Positions 8,544 through 19,054 are shown, numbered from the stretch's first letter. The stretch: DNA of 64,000 nucleotides from Streptomyces mashuensis (GCF_014654785.1 NZ_BNBD01000004.1:62001-126000); one strand, 5' to 3'. Notes: a model not told the origin generated them from the sequence alone. Program-made: numbers and translations.

Positions 8544-8634
8544 CGGAGGCGGAGGGATTTGAACCCTCGATGGGCTTTAAGGCCCAAACCGCATTAGCAG
8601 TGCGGCGCCATAGACCGGACTAGGCGACGCCTCC
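8544..8634 (-). tRNA. tRNA-Ser (anticodon GCU)
   Basis: The 91-nt class II tRNA starts GGAGGCGTCGCCTAGTCC. The anticodon arm is CCGCA-CTGCTAA-TGCGG, the long variable arm GGGCCTTAAAGCCC is typical of Ser, and the T-arm is GAGGGTTCAAATCCCTC. The acceptor GGAGGCG pairs with CGCCTCC, with G as discriminator. Confidence 0.93.
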
Positions 8635-8841
8635 AGCCGCATCCGCGCGTACGCGAATGCCGCGTGCAGATGATGACACAGCCTTGCGGCTCGTCACCAA
8701 TCGCACCCCTACGGTACCGGGCCGCGGCCTCCCTGGGCAAAGGCGTTCCGGCGCGCAACGCAGGGCGCTCCGGCGCGTTACTCCCGGTGAAGGTCCGGCC
8801 GACCCCCGGCCCACCCGCCCCACGCACCCCGGGAGTACCGC

Positions 8842-9357
8842 ATGCCGCTCCATCGTCCCGCCCTCGCCGCCGCAGTCGCGGCCGCAGCGCCGCTCCTGGC
8901 GCTGCTCGCCGGCTCCACCGCCGGCGCCGTGCCCGCCGCGCCCGTCGCCCCCATCCCGCTGGGCGGCGGCCCGGACGCCGGCGGCGACCACCTGCGGATC
9001 ACGGTGACGGGCGCGGGCCCCGGCACCCGTACGTACGAGCTGCACTGCCACCCCGCCGGCGGCACCCACCCGCACGCGCAGGAAGCATGCGACCAGCTCG
9101 ACCAGCAGACCCGGTGGGGCAAGGACCTGTTCGCGCCCGTACCGAAGAACCAGATGTGCACGATGCTCTACGGCGGCCCGGAGCGCGCCCACGTCTCCGG
9201 CACGTGGGCCGGCCGGCCGGTGAACACCGACTTCAAGCGGACGGACGGCTGCGAGACGGCCCGCTGGAACAAGGTGTCCAAGCTTTTCGGGGAGCCGTTC
9301 GGGCAGTCGAAGGGCTCGCCGAAGAAGCCGCAGGCGCATACGCGTCACGGGTGGTGA
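8842..9357 (+). CDS. Secreted subtilisin-inhibitor-like protein (SSI family)
   Basis: The protein has 171 residues with a signal peptide (hydrophobic stretch ending near GSTAGAVPAAP). The mature part shows the SSI fold signatures: LRITVTG, ELHCHPAGGTHPHAQEAC, the reactive loop NQMCTMLYGGP, VSGTWAGRPV and FKRTDGCETARWN. By alignment with SSI, the P1 residue is the Met in CTML, as in classical SSI, which predicts inhibition of subtilisin-type serine proteases. Four Cys are placed for the two family disulfides. The C-terminal 25 residues after the last Cys form a basic extension longer than in SSI. The ATG follows GGGAG. Confidence 0.9.
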   Translation: MPLHRPALAAAVAAAAPLLALLAGSTAGAVPAAPVAPIPLGGGPDAGGDHLRITVTGAGPGTRTYELHCHPAGGTHPHAQEACDQLDQQTRWGKDLFAPVPKNQMCTMLYGGPERAHVSGTWAGRPVNTDFKRTDGCETARWNKVSKLFGEPFGQSKGSPKKPQAHTRHGW

Positions 9358-9401
9358 AAGCGTCCCCATGAAGGGGGACACGAGGGGCATGTCGGGCCTG
9401 C

Positions 9402-9428
9402 CCGGAGCGCCCTGAAGGGCCGCTCCGG
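9402..9428 (+). terminator. Terminator after the inhibitor gene
   Basis: CCGGAGCGCCC (from 9402) can pair with GGGCCGCTCCGG (to 9428) with one bulged G and a GAA-containing loop. It lies 45 bases after the SSI-like stop codon. Confidence 0.55.
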
Positions 9429-9567
9429 ACCGTCCCGCCACACGCGTCGACCGCCGTACCGCCCGCCACCGCAGCCCGTAGACTGCCCTCGATGACACGC
9501 CCCGGGGCGGCAGGAAACCGCCCGGAGCGGGTTGGCAAGGTGCGGTGAGCAGGGAGGAAGCGTCGTC

Positions 9568-12500
9568 GTGAGCAGCAGGCCATCCCGAGGCGCTGCTCGC
9601 CTCGCAGCCATACTCGACGCACTGCCCGACGCCCTGTTGCTGGTGAATTGCAACGGCACGGTCGTCAACGCCAACACCATCGCGCTGGAGACGTTCGAGG
9701 TGCCCGGCACCGGGCTGGTCGGGCGCGGCCTGCTGGACCTGCTGCCGGAGTTCGACTCGCGGCGCATCCCCGGCGGCATGCGGCCGCCGCGCGAGGACCC
9801 CGACGGCGGGCGCACGAAGCCGACCCGCATGATCGCCCGGCGGACGGACGGCACCCGCTTCCCCGTCGAGGTGACCAGCGCCAACCTGGAGGACGGCCGC
9901 ACGCCGTACGCGGAGCCGCACGCCTCCTACACGGGTGACGAGCTGCTGATGCTCGTCGTCCGCGACCTGACCGGCACGCTCGACACCGAGGCCGAACTCG
10001 CCCGGCAGCAGCGCCAGACCGAGATGATCCTGCGCGCGGCGGCGGAAGGCGTCGTGGGCGTGGACACCGCCGGCAAGGTGGTCCTGGTCAACCCCTCGGC
10101 GGCCCAGATCCTCGGCTACCGCGCCAGTGACCTGGGCGGGCGCGAGCTGCACCCCCTCATCCACCACTCGCGGCCGGACGGCACGCCGTTCCCGTACGAC
10201 GAGTCGCCCATCGCGGACACGCTGCGCTCCGGCCGCAAGCACCGGGTGCGCGGGCAGGTGCTGTGGGCGAAGGACGGGCGCGCGGTGCCGGTCGACCTGA
10301 CGACGGCGCCGGTGCGGGACGGGGAACAGCTGGTCGGCGCGGTGATGACGTTCACCGACCGGCGCGCGTACGACGCGCTGGCCGCGCGCCACGCGCAGCT
10401 GCGGGCGGTGCTCGACACGGCGCTGCGCGGGCCGCTGGACGAACTCCGTGCGGAGCTCGGCACCCTGGCCGACGACCCGGCGGGCCAGCTGTGGCCGGAG
10501 GCGAACCAGATCCTGCACCACCTGGCCGCGGGCTACGGCCGGATGACCACCTTGATCGACAACGTGCTGGCGTACCAGCGGCTGGACGCGGGCGCGGACC
10601 GGCTGGAGCGCGAGAAGGTCTCGCTGGACGACGTGGTGGCGGCAGGCGTCGAAGCCGCGGTGGACCTGATCGGTCCGGGCCGGGCGCAGTTCGCGGTGCA
10701 CGCGCCCGCCATCGAGGCCGAGGTCGACGGCAAGCGGCTGGCGCAGGCGCTGGCGCACCTGATCGCGGACGTGGCCGGGGTCGACGCGACGGGCAACGCG
10801 CGGCAGGTCCCCGCCTCGGGCGACTCGACGATCGTGGTGGCGGCGGCACAGCGCGGCGAGGTCGTGCGCATCGAGGTGCGGGGCCCGCACCCGGGCGGCG
10901 ACCCGGTGCACGGCCCGCTCGTGCGCGGCGTGGTGCGGCGACACGGCGGCGTGGTGCAGACGCACGACGTGCCGGGCGCGTCGGGCGGCAAGGCGTACGT
11001 GCTGGAGGTGCCGGTGTCCGCGGAGGCGGGCCCGGTGCCGCCGCCGTCGGAACGCAGTGGCCCCGACACGGAGAACCTGACGACGGTCATGCCGATGCCG
11101 GCGCAGCGCGGCCGCGGCACGCACCCGGAGGGCACCGCGACCGGCCGCCGCCGCGGCCCGGCCCGCGAGGAGGAACCGCCGGCTTCGGCTTCGGCCGACG
11201 CGGTGCGGGTCCCGCAGCAGTCCACGGGTACGGGCGCGGGCACGGGCACGCCCACGGGGCGGCGCGCGCGCCGCGGCGCCGCGGAAGGGGAGCGTGCGGC
11301 TTTCGCGCTGCCGCCGGCGGAGGCGGACCGCGCGGACGGCGCAGCCGGCGCAGAAGGCGCGGACCGCGCCCCGACGGGCCGACGTGCACGCCGCGCGGCG
11401 GCGGTGGCGGAAGCGATGACGGAGGCGATGCCGGAGGGCGCGGGGCAGATCCCGGGCCAGCCGACGGGCCAGCCGACGCCGGAGGCGGACGCGGCGGTGG
11501 CGGCGGTGGCGCGTACGGCGTTCGCACTGCCACCGGCGGAGGCGGACCGCAGGCCGGAGGCTGCGGCGGGTGCGGGTGGTACGGCGGCGTTCTTGGCCGA
11601 TGGGCCGCGGGGGGATGCGGGCGCGGGTGCCGGTGCGTCTGCGGGCGCGGGTGCGGGTGCGCCTGCGGGTGCGGGTGCACCGGCGGGCGCGGGCGGTACG
11701 GCGGCGTTCCTGGGCGACGGGCCGCAGCAGGACGCGGGGGCCGGTGCGTCTGCGGGCGCTCCGGACCGGGCGGCGTACGGCGGCATGGCGTCGTTCCTCG
11801 ACAACGGTCGGGGGGAGCGCCCGACGGACGCTACCTCCGGCGGTGGCCCGGCGGCGTTCCCCGGTAACGGCCGCCACGGCGGCCCGACGGGTGCGACGCC
11901 TGACGGCGGCACTTCGGCGTTCCTCGACAACGGGCACGGCAACAGCCCGCAGGGCGGCACGTCGGCGTTCCTGGCGGACGCACCGCGGGGCCCCGAGGCC
12001 GGCCGGACGGTGAACGGCACGCCGAGTGCGGGCGGGCCGCAGGGCTCGTTCGCGGGTGCGCCCACGCGCCCGGAACGGGACGAGGCCAAGGGCGAGGGTG
12101 GCCCGCAGGGCCCGTTCGCGCTGGGCCCGGGCGGGGTCCCGCACGGCACGGCGGGCAACAACCCGACGGCTGCGGCCGGCTCGGGCGTACCGCACAGCGC
12201 CCCGACCGGCACGCCGACTGGCGGGGCGAGCCCGCAGGGCCCGTTCGTGGTCGGCCCCAACGGCGGAACGGACAACGGCACGGAGAGCCCGCAGGGCCCG
12301 TTCGCGATGGGCACCGGCGGGGCCCCGCACGGCACCGCGGGCAACAACCCGACGGCTTCGGCCGGCACCGGCGGCCCCCAGGGCGTACCGCACGGCGGGA
12401 CGAACGGCGCACCCGCTGGCGGGGCGAGCCCGCAGGGCCCCTTCGCGATCGGCCCCGGTGGAGGCAACAACCCCACGGCTACGGCCGGCACGGCCGGCCC

Positions 12501-14976
12501 CCACGGCGTACCGAACGGCTCACCCACGGGCGGCGCGCGCCCGCAGGGCCCGTTCGCGGTCGGCCCGAACGACGGAACGGACAACGGCACGGAGAGCCCG
12601 CAGGGCCCCTTCGCGGTCGGCCCTGGCGGGGTCCCGCACGGCACCCCGGGCAACAACCCGGCGGCTACGGCCGGCACGAGCGGCCCCGTACCGCACAGCG
12701 CCCTGAACGGCGCGCCCGCTGGGGGCGCGGGCCCGCAGGGCCCGTTCGCGGTCGGCCCTGGCGGGGGCAACAACCCCACGGCTACGGCCGGCACGGGCGG
12801 CCCCCACGGCGCACCCACTGGCGGCGCGAGCCCGCAGGGTCCCTTCGCGGTCGGCCCCGGTGGGGGCAACGACCCCACGGGTACGCCGGGCACGGCCGGC
12901 CCCCGCGGCGGGGCGGGCAACGGTGCGGATGAGCCGCGCGGTCCGTTCGCCGTAGGCCCCGGCGGGGCGAACCCCGCGGGTACGCCCGGCACGGGTGGCC
13001 CGCAGGGCCCGTTCGCGGTGGGACCGGACGGAGCCCCGCATGCCGGTGCAGCCGGCAACGCTCCCGGCGCCACCAACACCCCGGCGGGCGCGCCCGCCGA
13101 CGCCGGCCCCCACGGCCCGTTCGCGATCGGCCCCGGCGGGGCGAACGCCAACCAGACTCGTACACCCGGCACGGGCGCGGCCCAGGGCCAGTTCGCCGGC
13201 GGCACCAACGGCACACCGCACGGCGGACCGAGCACCAGCACCCCGGCCGGCGCACCCGCCGACAGCGACCCCCACGGCCCGTTCGCGATCGGCCCCGGCG
13301 GGGCGAACGCCAACCAGATCCGTACGCCGGGCACAGGCGCGCCCCAGGGCCCGTTCGCCGACGGCACCAACGGCACACCGCACGGCGGACCGAGCACCAG
13401 CACCCCGGCCGGCGCACCCGCCGACGGCGACCCCCAGGGACCGTTCGCGATCGGCCCCGGCGGGGCGAACGCCAACCAGACCCGTACGCCTGGCACGGGT
13501 GGCCCCCAAGGCCCGTTCGCCGTGGGACCGGACGGAGCACCGCACGCCGGTGCAGCCGGCAACGCTCCCGGCGCCCCCGTCAGCACCAACCACCCGGCCG
13601 GCGCACCCGCCGACGGCACCCCCCAGGGCCTGTACCGTGCGGATGGGCCCCACGGGCCGTTCGTCATGGATCCCGTGCACCCGGAGGCGGGCAACAGCCC
13701 CGCGGGCGTGCAGCAAGCAGTCGGCGCCGACGGTGCGGCCGGGTCGCGGGGCCCGTTCGCCATGGGCGGGGCCCCGGCGGACGGCGCCGCCCCGCACGAC
13801 GCGGGCGTCCCCAACGGCGGCCCCCAGCCTCCCTTCGCCGGCGCCCCGGACGACGCCGGCTCCGCCGGCACCGGCACCGGGCGGCGGCGGGCCCGGCGGG
13901 CGTTGGCCGAGGAGCCCGGGGCCGCCTCGCGGGCGGGGGCGGCGAGTGCGCCGCGTCCCATCAGCGTGCGTACGCTCGGGCAGGGGCCCGGCGCCGGGGA
14001 GGCGCCCGCGGCCGGGTCGGGGCGGCGGCGCAAGCTCGCCAACCCCGCCGAGGGCGACCGGCAGCCGCAGCCGCAGCCGCAGCCGCACAGCTCCGCCCCC
14101 CGCCCGCACCCGCTCGGCGGGCCGGCCACCGAGGGGCGGGCGTTCACCGTCGGTGCGCCCGACGAGGGCGCGGAGGGGCCCGAGCCGCTCGACGGGCCCA
14201 ACGGCGCGGTCGAGGTCGTCGAGACCGTGCGGCCGCCGATGGACGACGAGTTGCCGCCGGAGCCGCTCGACAACCCGCGGCGGCTGCTCGTGTGGCCGGC
14301 GCCGGACGAGTCGACCGAGCAGGCGCTCACCGAACGCGGCTACCGGCCCGTGCTCGTGCACTCGCGCGAGGAGGTCGATGCGCAGGTCGCCGCGTACCCG
14401 GCGGCGCTGTTCGTGGACCCGCTGACCGGCCCCATCACCCGTACCGCGCTCCAGTCGCTGCGCGAGGCGGCCGTCGCGGCCGAGGTGCCCGTGCTGGTGA
14501 CGGCGGGCCTGGGGCACGCGACGCGTGAGGCCGCGTACGGCGCCGACCCTGCCGTACTGCTCAAGGCGCTCGCGCCGCGCGACAGCGAGATGCACCCGCC
14601 GCGGGTGCTGCTCGTCGAGGAGCACGAGCCGATCGCCAACGCGCTGACCGCCACGCTGGAGCGGCGCGGCATGCACGTGGTGTGCGGGGCGACGGACTCC
14701 GAGGCCGTGACGCTCGCGGCGCAGACGCGGCCCAACCTCGTCGTCATGGACCTGATGCAGGTGCGCCGCCGACGCGCCGGCATCGTGGACTGGCTGCGCG
14801 GCAACGGCTCGCTGAAGCGCACGCCGCTCGTCGTCTACACGTCCGCCGACATCGACCCGTCGCAGCTGCCGCGGCTCGCGTCGGGCGAGACGGTGCTGTT
14901 CCTCGCCGAGCGGTCGACGAGCGCGGAGGTGCAGAGCCGGATCGTGGACCTGCTGGCGAAGATCGGCACGAATTAG
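9568..14976 (+). CDS. Giant PAS / degenerate histidine kinase / tandem receiver protein with long Phe-punctuated repeat linker
   Basis: The GTG at 9568 follows AGGGAGGAAG, giving 1,802 residues. Order of parts: PAS 1 (about 8-130: AILDALPDALLLVNCNGTVVNA), PAS 2 (about 152-265: ILRAAAEGVVGVDTAGKVVLV), and a HisKA-like segment (about 280-345) in which the usual H-E-L-R-T-P-L reads T-A-L-R-G-P-L, so the phospho-acceptor His is missing. A weak HATPase-like region (about 350-480) follows, and then roughly 1,000 residues of Ala/Gly/Pro-rich linker with about 20 PxGPF units. The C terminus carries two receiver-like domains (about 1572-1670 and 1681-1802). The second keeps E-E and an Asp (VVMDL) but has no obvious conserved Lys. 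It is probably a signalling scaffold rather than an active kinase. The TetR gene that follows is convergent. Confidence 0.88.
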   Translation: MSSRPSRGAARLAAILDALPDALLLVNCNGTVVNANTIALETFEVPGTGLVGRGLLDLLPEFDSRRIPGGMRPPREDPDGGRTKPTRMIARRTDGTRFPVEVTSANLEDGRTPYAEPHASYTGDELLMLVVRDLTGTLDTEAELARQQRQTEMILRAAAEGVVGVDTAGKVVLVNPSAAQILGYRASDLGGRELHPLIHHSRPDGTPFPYDESPIADTLRSGRKHRVRGQVLWAKDGRAVPVDLTTAPVRDGEQLVGAVMTFTDRRAYDALAARHAQLRAVLDTALRGPLDELRAELGTLADDPAGQLWPEANQILHHLAAGYGRMTTLIDNVLAYQRLDAGADRLEREKVSLDDVVAAGVEAAVDLIGPGRAQFAVHAPAIEAEVDGKRLAQALAHLIADVAGVDATGNARQVPASGDSTIVVAAAQRGEVVRIEVRGPHPGGDPVHGPLVRGVVRRHGGVVQTHDVPGASGGKAYVLEVPVSAEAGPVPPPSERSGPDTENLTTVMPMPAQRGRGTHPEGTATGRRRGPAREEEPPASASADAVRVPQQSTGTGAGTGTPTGRRARRGAAEGERAAFALPPAEADRADGAAGAEGADRAPTGRRARRAAAVAEAMTEAMPEGAGQIPGQPTGQPTPEADAAVAAVARTAFALPPAEADRRPEAAAGAGGTAAFLADGPRGDAGAGAGASAGAGAGAPAGAGAPAGAGGTAAFLGDGPQQDAGAGASAGAPDRAAYGGMASFLDNGRGERPTDATSGGGPAAFPGNGRHGGPTGATPDGGTSAFLDNGHGNSPQGGTSAFLADAPRGPEAGRTVNGTPSAGGPQGSFAGAPTRPERDEAKGEGGPQGPFALGPGGVPHGTAGNNPTAAAGSGVPHSAPTGTPTGGASPQGPFVVGPNGGTDNGTESPQGPFAMGTGGAPHGTAGNNPTASAGTGGPQGVPHGGTNGAPAGGASPQGPFAIGPGGGNNPTATAGTAGPHGVPNGSPTGGARPQGPFAVGPNDGTDNGTESPQGPFAVGPGGVPHGTPGNNPAATAGTSGPVPHSALNGAPAGGAGPQGPFAVGPGGGNNPTATAGTGGPHGAPTGGASPQGPFAVGPGGGNDPTGTPGTAGPRGGAGNGADEPRGPFAVGPGGANPAGTPGTGGPQGPFAVGPDGAPHAGAAGNAPGATNTPAGAPADAGPHGPFAIGPGGANANQTRTPGTGAAQGQFAGGTNGTPHGGPSTSTPAGAPADSDPHGPFAIGPGGANANQIRTPGTGAPQGPFADGTNGTPHGGPSTSTPAGAPADGDPQGPFAIGPGGANANQTRTPGTGGPQGPFAVGPDGAPHAGAAGNAPGAPVSTNHPAGAPADGTPQGLYRADGPHGPFVMDPVHPEAGNSPAGVQQAVGADGAAGSRGPFAMGGAPADGAAPHDAGVPNGGPQPPFAGAPDDAGSAGTGTGRRRARRALAEEPGAASRAGAASAPRPISVRTLGQGPGAGEAPAAGSGRRRKLANPAEGDRQPQPQPQPHSSAPRPHPLGGPATEGRAFTVGAPDEGAEGPEPLDGPNGAVEVVETVRPPMDDELPPEPLDNPRRLLVWPAPDESTEQALTERGYRPVLVHSREEVDAQVAAYPAALFVDPLTGPITRTALQSLREAAVAAEVPVLVTAGLGHATREAAYGADPAVLLKALAPRDSEMHPPRVLLVEEHEPIANALTATLERRGMHVVCGATDSEAVTLAAQTRPNLVVMDLMQVRRRRAGIVDWLRGNGSLKRTPLVVYTSADIDPSQLPRLASGETVLFLAERSTSAEVQSRIVDLLAKIGTN
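12047..13790 (+). repeat. In-frame degenerate direct repeats encoding PxGPF units
   Basis: About 20 copies of a unit whose core is PQGPFAVGPGG or a close variant are spaced roughly 20-55 codons apart. Blocks such as GTPHGGPSTSTPAGAPAD and GANANQTRTPGTG recur almost exactly (for example at 13130-13290, 13290-13440 and 13440-13500). This suggests recent unequal recombination or slippage within the gene. Upstream (11500-12000) a related series has AFLADGP/SFLDNG units. All units stay in frame. Confidence 0.85.
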
Positions 14977-14985
14977 GCGGAACGA

Positions 14986-15612
14986 TCAGGCCGTGGGGGC
15001 CGCGTCGCCTTCGGTACGGTCCTTGCCTTCCGTCCAGCCCGTCAGCCGGCGGGCCGCCGTGCGCACCGAGGCGTGCAGGCGTTCGCGGTCCTTCTCCTCC
15101 GTGCCGACGATGATGCGCATCATGTGCGGCTGCACGATCGGCCACGACGCCATCGCGATCATCAGGAAGAGCAGGTCGGGCGCGGGGATGGCGGAGTCGA
15201 GGGTGCCCTCTTCCTGGGCCTTCGCAAAGGCGGCGATCTTGCGGTCGTAGTGCTGCTGACGCTCGTCCTCGTGCGGGATGCCGCCGGAGCCGTACTCCAG
15301 GCCCTCCCAGTAGACGAGCCGGATCACCTCGGGGTGGGTGCGGTGGTAGTCCATGAGGCGGTCGATCCAGCCGACGGGGTCGTCCGCGTCGACGGGGTTG
15401 GCGGCGGCCAGCTCCATCAGCCGGGCCTCCATGACCTGGGAGAAGAGCTCGGCCTTGTTGCCGAAGTAGGCGTAGATCAGCTGTTTGTTCGCCCGTGCGG
15501 CCTGCGCGATGCGGTCGATGCGCGCGCCGGCGATGCCGTGCGCGGCGAACTCGGCGGTGGCCGCTTCGAAGATGCGGGCCTTGGTCGCCTCGGGGTCCCT
15601 GACTCCAGCCAT
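14986..15612 (-). CDS. TetR-family repressor of the adjacent MFS exporter (SCO4008-like)
   Basis: The protein has 208 residues. The HTH reads AGARIDRIAQAARANKQLIYAYF (residues about 24-46, recognition helix KQLIYAYF), followed by an all-helical ligand domain. The ATG at 15612 is used; a TTG at 15630 in frame is an alternative. It is divergent from the MFS gene at 15751, and the shared region contains two AACCAAC/GTTGGTT-type dyads. In S. coelicolor the syntenic pair SCO4008/SCO4007 is known to be a TetR repressor with multidrug recognition acting on an exporter; equivalence here is by position and type. Confidence 0.9.
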   Translation of the reverse strand: MAGVRDPEATKARIFEAATAEFAAHGIAGARIDRIAQAARANKQLIYAYFGNKAELFSQVMEARLMELAAANPVDADDPVGWIDRLMDYHRTHPEVIRLVYWEGLEYGSGGIPHEDERQQHYDRKIAAFAKAQEEGTLDSAIPAPDLLFLMIAMASWPIVQPHMMRIIVGTEEKDRERLHASVRTAARRLTGWTEGKDRTEGDAAPTA

Positions 15613-15621
15613 GCGGAACAG

Positions 15622-15688
15622 GCTAACCAACTATTCGGTTGACAGAGTTCGGGTGCAGCGGGAATCTATCAACCAACCAGTTGGTTAC
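15622..15688. promoter_or_regulatory. Two TetR operators in the divergent promoter
   Basis: CTAACCAACTATTCGGTTGA at 15622-15641 and CAACCAACCAGTTGGTTACC at about 15669-15688 are both built from AACCAA/TTGGTT-type arms. The second contains the perfect inverted repeat AACCAACCAGTTGGTT minus one base. They flank the likely start points of both the tetR (15612) and MFS (15751) transcripts. Confidence 0.6.
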
Positions 15689-15750
15689 CCACTCGCAGAA
15701 CCGCCCATCCCGTCCCGCGCAGTCACCGCTCAGGGGGAGAGACCGACCGC

Positions 15751-17019
15751 ATGAACGCCACCGCCCAACCGTCCACCGCACCGGCCCAGGCCACCGCCCA
15801 GGCCACCGGACCGGCCGCCCCCCAGCCCACCACCGGCGGCGGCGGTCGCGGCCTCCCGCCCCTCCTCCTCGGCGTCATCGCCCTCTGCACGGCGGTCACC
15901 GCGGCCAACATCTACCTCGCCGCGCCCCTCCTCGGCCTGATCGCCCGCGACCTCGGCGTCCCCGCCTCCGCCGCCGGCTGGATCGCCTCCGTCTCCCAGC
16001 TCGGCTACGCCCTCGGGCTCCTCGCCTTCGCCCCGCTCGGCGACACCGCCGACCGGCGCCGCCTCGTCGGCGGCCTCTCGCTGGTCGCCGCCGTGGCCCT
16101 CGTGGCCGCCGGGTTCGCGCCCGGGCTGCCCGCCCTGGCCGGCGCCGTGCTCGTGGCCTGCGCCGCCACCGTCGTACCCCAGCTGCTCGTACCGCTCGTC
16201 GCCGAGCGCGCCCCCGCCGACCGGCGCGGCCGGCACGTCTCCGCCGTCGTCGCCGGGCTGTTCACCGGCATCGTCGCCGCCCGCGTCATCGGCGGCCTCG
16301 CCGGGCAGGCGTTCGGCTGGCGCGCCGTCTTCCTGGGCGCGGCCGCGCTCACCGTCGCCGTCGGCGCCCTCACCGCGCTGATGCTCCCCGCCGAGACCCG
16401 CCCCCGCGCCAACGGCAGTGCCAACCCGCTGCGCGCCATCGCCGGCCTGCCGAAGCTGCTGGCCTCCTCCCCCGGGCTGCGGGCCGCCTGCCTGCGCCAG
16501 GGCGGGCTGTTCGGCGCCTGGAGCGCGCTGTGGACGACGCTGACCCTGCTGCTCACCACCGACGGCCCGTACCACCTGTCCCTCGGCACCGCCGGCCTGT
16601 TCGGCCTCTTCGGCCTGGTCTCCACCGTCGCCGGGCCCATATCCGGCGGCCTCATCGACCGCTTCGGCACGCTGCGCGTCGTCACCGTCGCGTACGGCCT
16701 GACGGCCGTCTCCGTACCGCTCTTCTGGCTGGGCGGGCACGCGCTGTGGGCGCTGTGCACGGCGGCCGTGCTCATCCACGCCGGCCTCATGTCCGGGCAG
16801 GTCGCCAACCAGACCCGCGCCCTCTCCGCGACCGACCGGCCGGCCGTCGCCAACACCGCGTACGTCGTGGCCGCGTTCATCGGCGGAGCCGCGGCCTCCG
16901 CCCTCGCCGGCCCCGCGTTCGACCACTGGGGCTGGAACGGCGTCTGCGGCATCGCCGTCGTCTGGGTCCTGGTGGGCTGGCTCGGCGGCCGGCTCGCCGA
17001 CCGGCCCGCCACCGCGTAA
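15751..17019 (+). CDS. 12-TM MFS exporter (DHA1-like, SCO4007-like)
   Basis: The protein has 422 residues with twelve predicted membrane segments after a 30-residue Ala/Thr/Gln-rich cytoplasmic tail. Motif A is LAFAPLGDTADRRRLVGGL, and AARVIGGLAGQAFGWRAVF matches motif C region features of drug exporters. The ATG at 15751 follows CAGGGGGAGAG. Its divergent arrangement with the TetR gene and the dyads between them indicate drug-inducible export. The first loop and helix composition resemble the YnfM/Bcr-like branch rather than the DHA2 pumps elsewhere in the window. Confidence 0.9.
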   Translation: MNATAQPSTAPAQATAQATGPAAPQPTTGGGGRGLPPLLLGVIALCTAVTAANIYLAAPLLGLIARDLGVPASAAGWIASVSQLGYALGLLAFAPLGDTADRRRLVGGLSLVAAVALVAAGFAPGLPALAGAVLVACAATVVPQLLVPLVAERAPADRRGRHVSAVVAGLFTGIVAARVIGGLAGQAFGWRAVFLGAAALTVAVGALTALMLPAETRPRANGSANPLRAIAGLPKLLASSPGLRAACLRQGGLFGAWSALWTTLTLLLTTDGPYHLSLGTAGLFGLFGLVSTVAGPISGGLIDRFGTLRVVTVAYGLTAVSVPLFWLGGHALWALCTAAVLIHAGLMSGQVANQTRALSATDRPAVANTAYVVAAFIGGAAASALAGPAFDHWGWNGVCGIAVVWVLVGWLGGRLADRPATA

Positions 17020-17031
17020 GGCACAAGAACC

Positions 17032-17066
17032 CGTGGGGTGGGACCGCATCGGCGTCCCACCCCACG
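17032..17066. terminator. Convergent terminator, 13-bp stem
   Basis: CGTGGGGTGGGAC (17032-17044) pairs exactly with GTCCCACCCCACG (17054-17066) around a 9-base loop. It lies between the MFS stop and the convergent acyl-CoA ligase stop. Confidence 0.8.
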
Positions 17067-17094
17067 CGCACACCTGCCCTCGGACCGGCTGCCG

Positions 17095-18753
<1,659 letters not shown>

Positions 18754-19054
18754 CTGGGGGCCTCCCATTTCGCGCGCCGTTGCGTGACGCGAGAGTCGTT
18801 CCCGGTGATTGTGGGGGCGTATCCCCCGGTAAGTCACTACCCCGGAGCGACCCGCACCGGTGAGATTGATCTTGATCGGCCGGTCCCCCGGACGAGCGGG
18901 AAGACGAGCAGGAAGACAAGCAGGAAAAAAATGGCCGGCGATTTCGGCCTGCCATGTCGAGAACCCACGTCCGGCTCCGTCCCCGAGGTGAAAGCGACCC
19001 CGCGCGACCACCACACGACCACAATGGGTCGTACGAGCACCGAGGAGAAGCACG
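18754..19054. other. Intergenic region between divergent ligase and DGPF genes
   Basis: About 300 bases without a convincing gene. It contains a run of gacgagc/gaagaca-type short repeats around 18890-18935 ending in an A-tract, and the ECF42-type promoter annotated at 18955-18981. Confidence 0.5.
18955..18981 (+). promoter_or_regulatory. ECF42-type promoter upstream of the DGPF gene
   Basis: TGTCGA at 18955-18960, a 17-base spacer, then CGTC at 18978-18981. Published ECF42 target promoters in Streptomyces carry TGTCGA at -35 and CGA/TC at -10, so the match is exact in both boxes. It points toward the DGPF/ECF42 gene pair, indicating autoregulation. Confidence 0.65.

Noticed and set aside
8620..12504. 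A 1,294-codon open frame on the minus strand across the tRNA-Ser and PAS regions
   Set aside because: It is antisense to the SSI-like and PAS genes, rich in Arg/Ala/Gly with no domain, and arises from the GC bias of the real frame.
12047..13790. Direct repeats considered as a CRISPR array
   Set aside because: Repeats are protein-coding, vary in length and keep frame; there are no unique equal-length spacers and no cas genes.
10533..14330. A 1,265-codon minus-strand frame reading GPxPPGPTANGPCG repeats
   Set aside because: It is the reverse complement of the in-frame repeats of the giant PAS protein; no ribosome binding site or signal sequence supports it.
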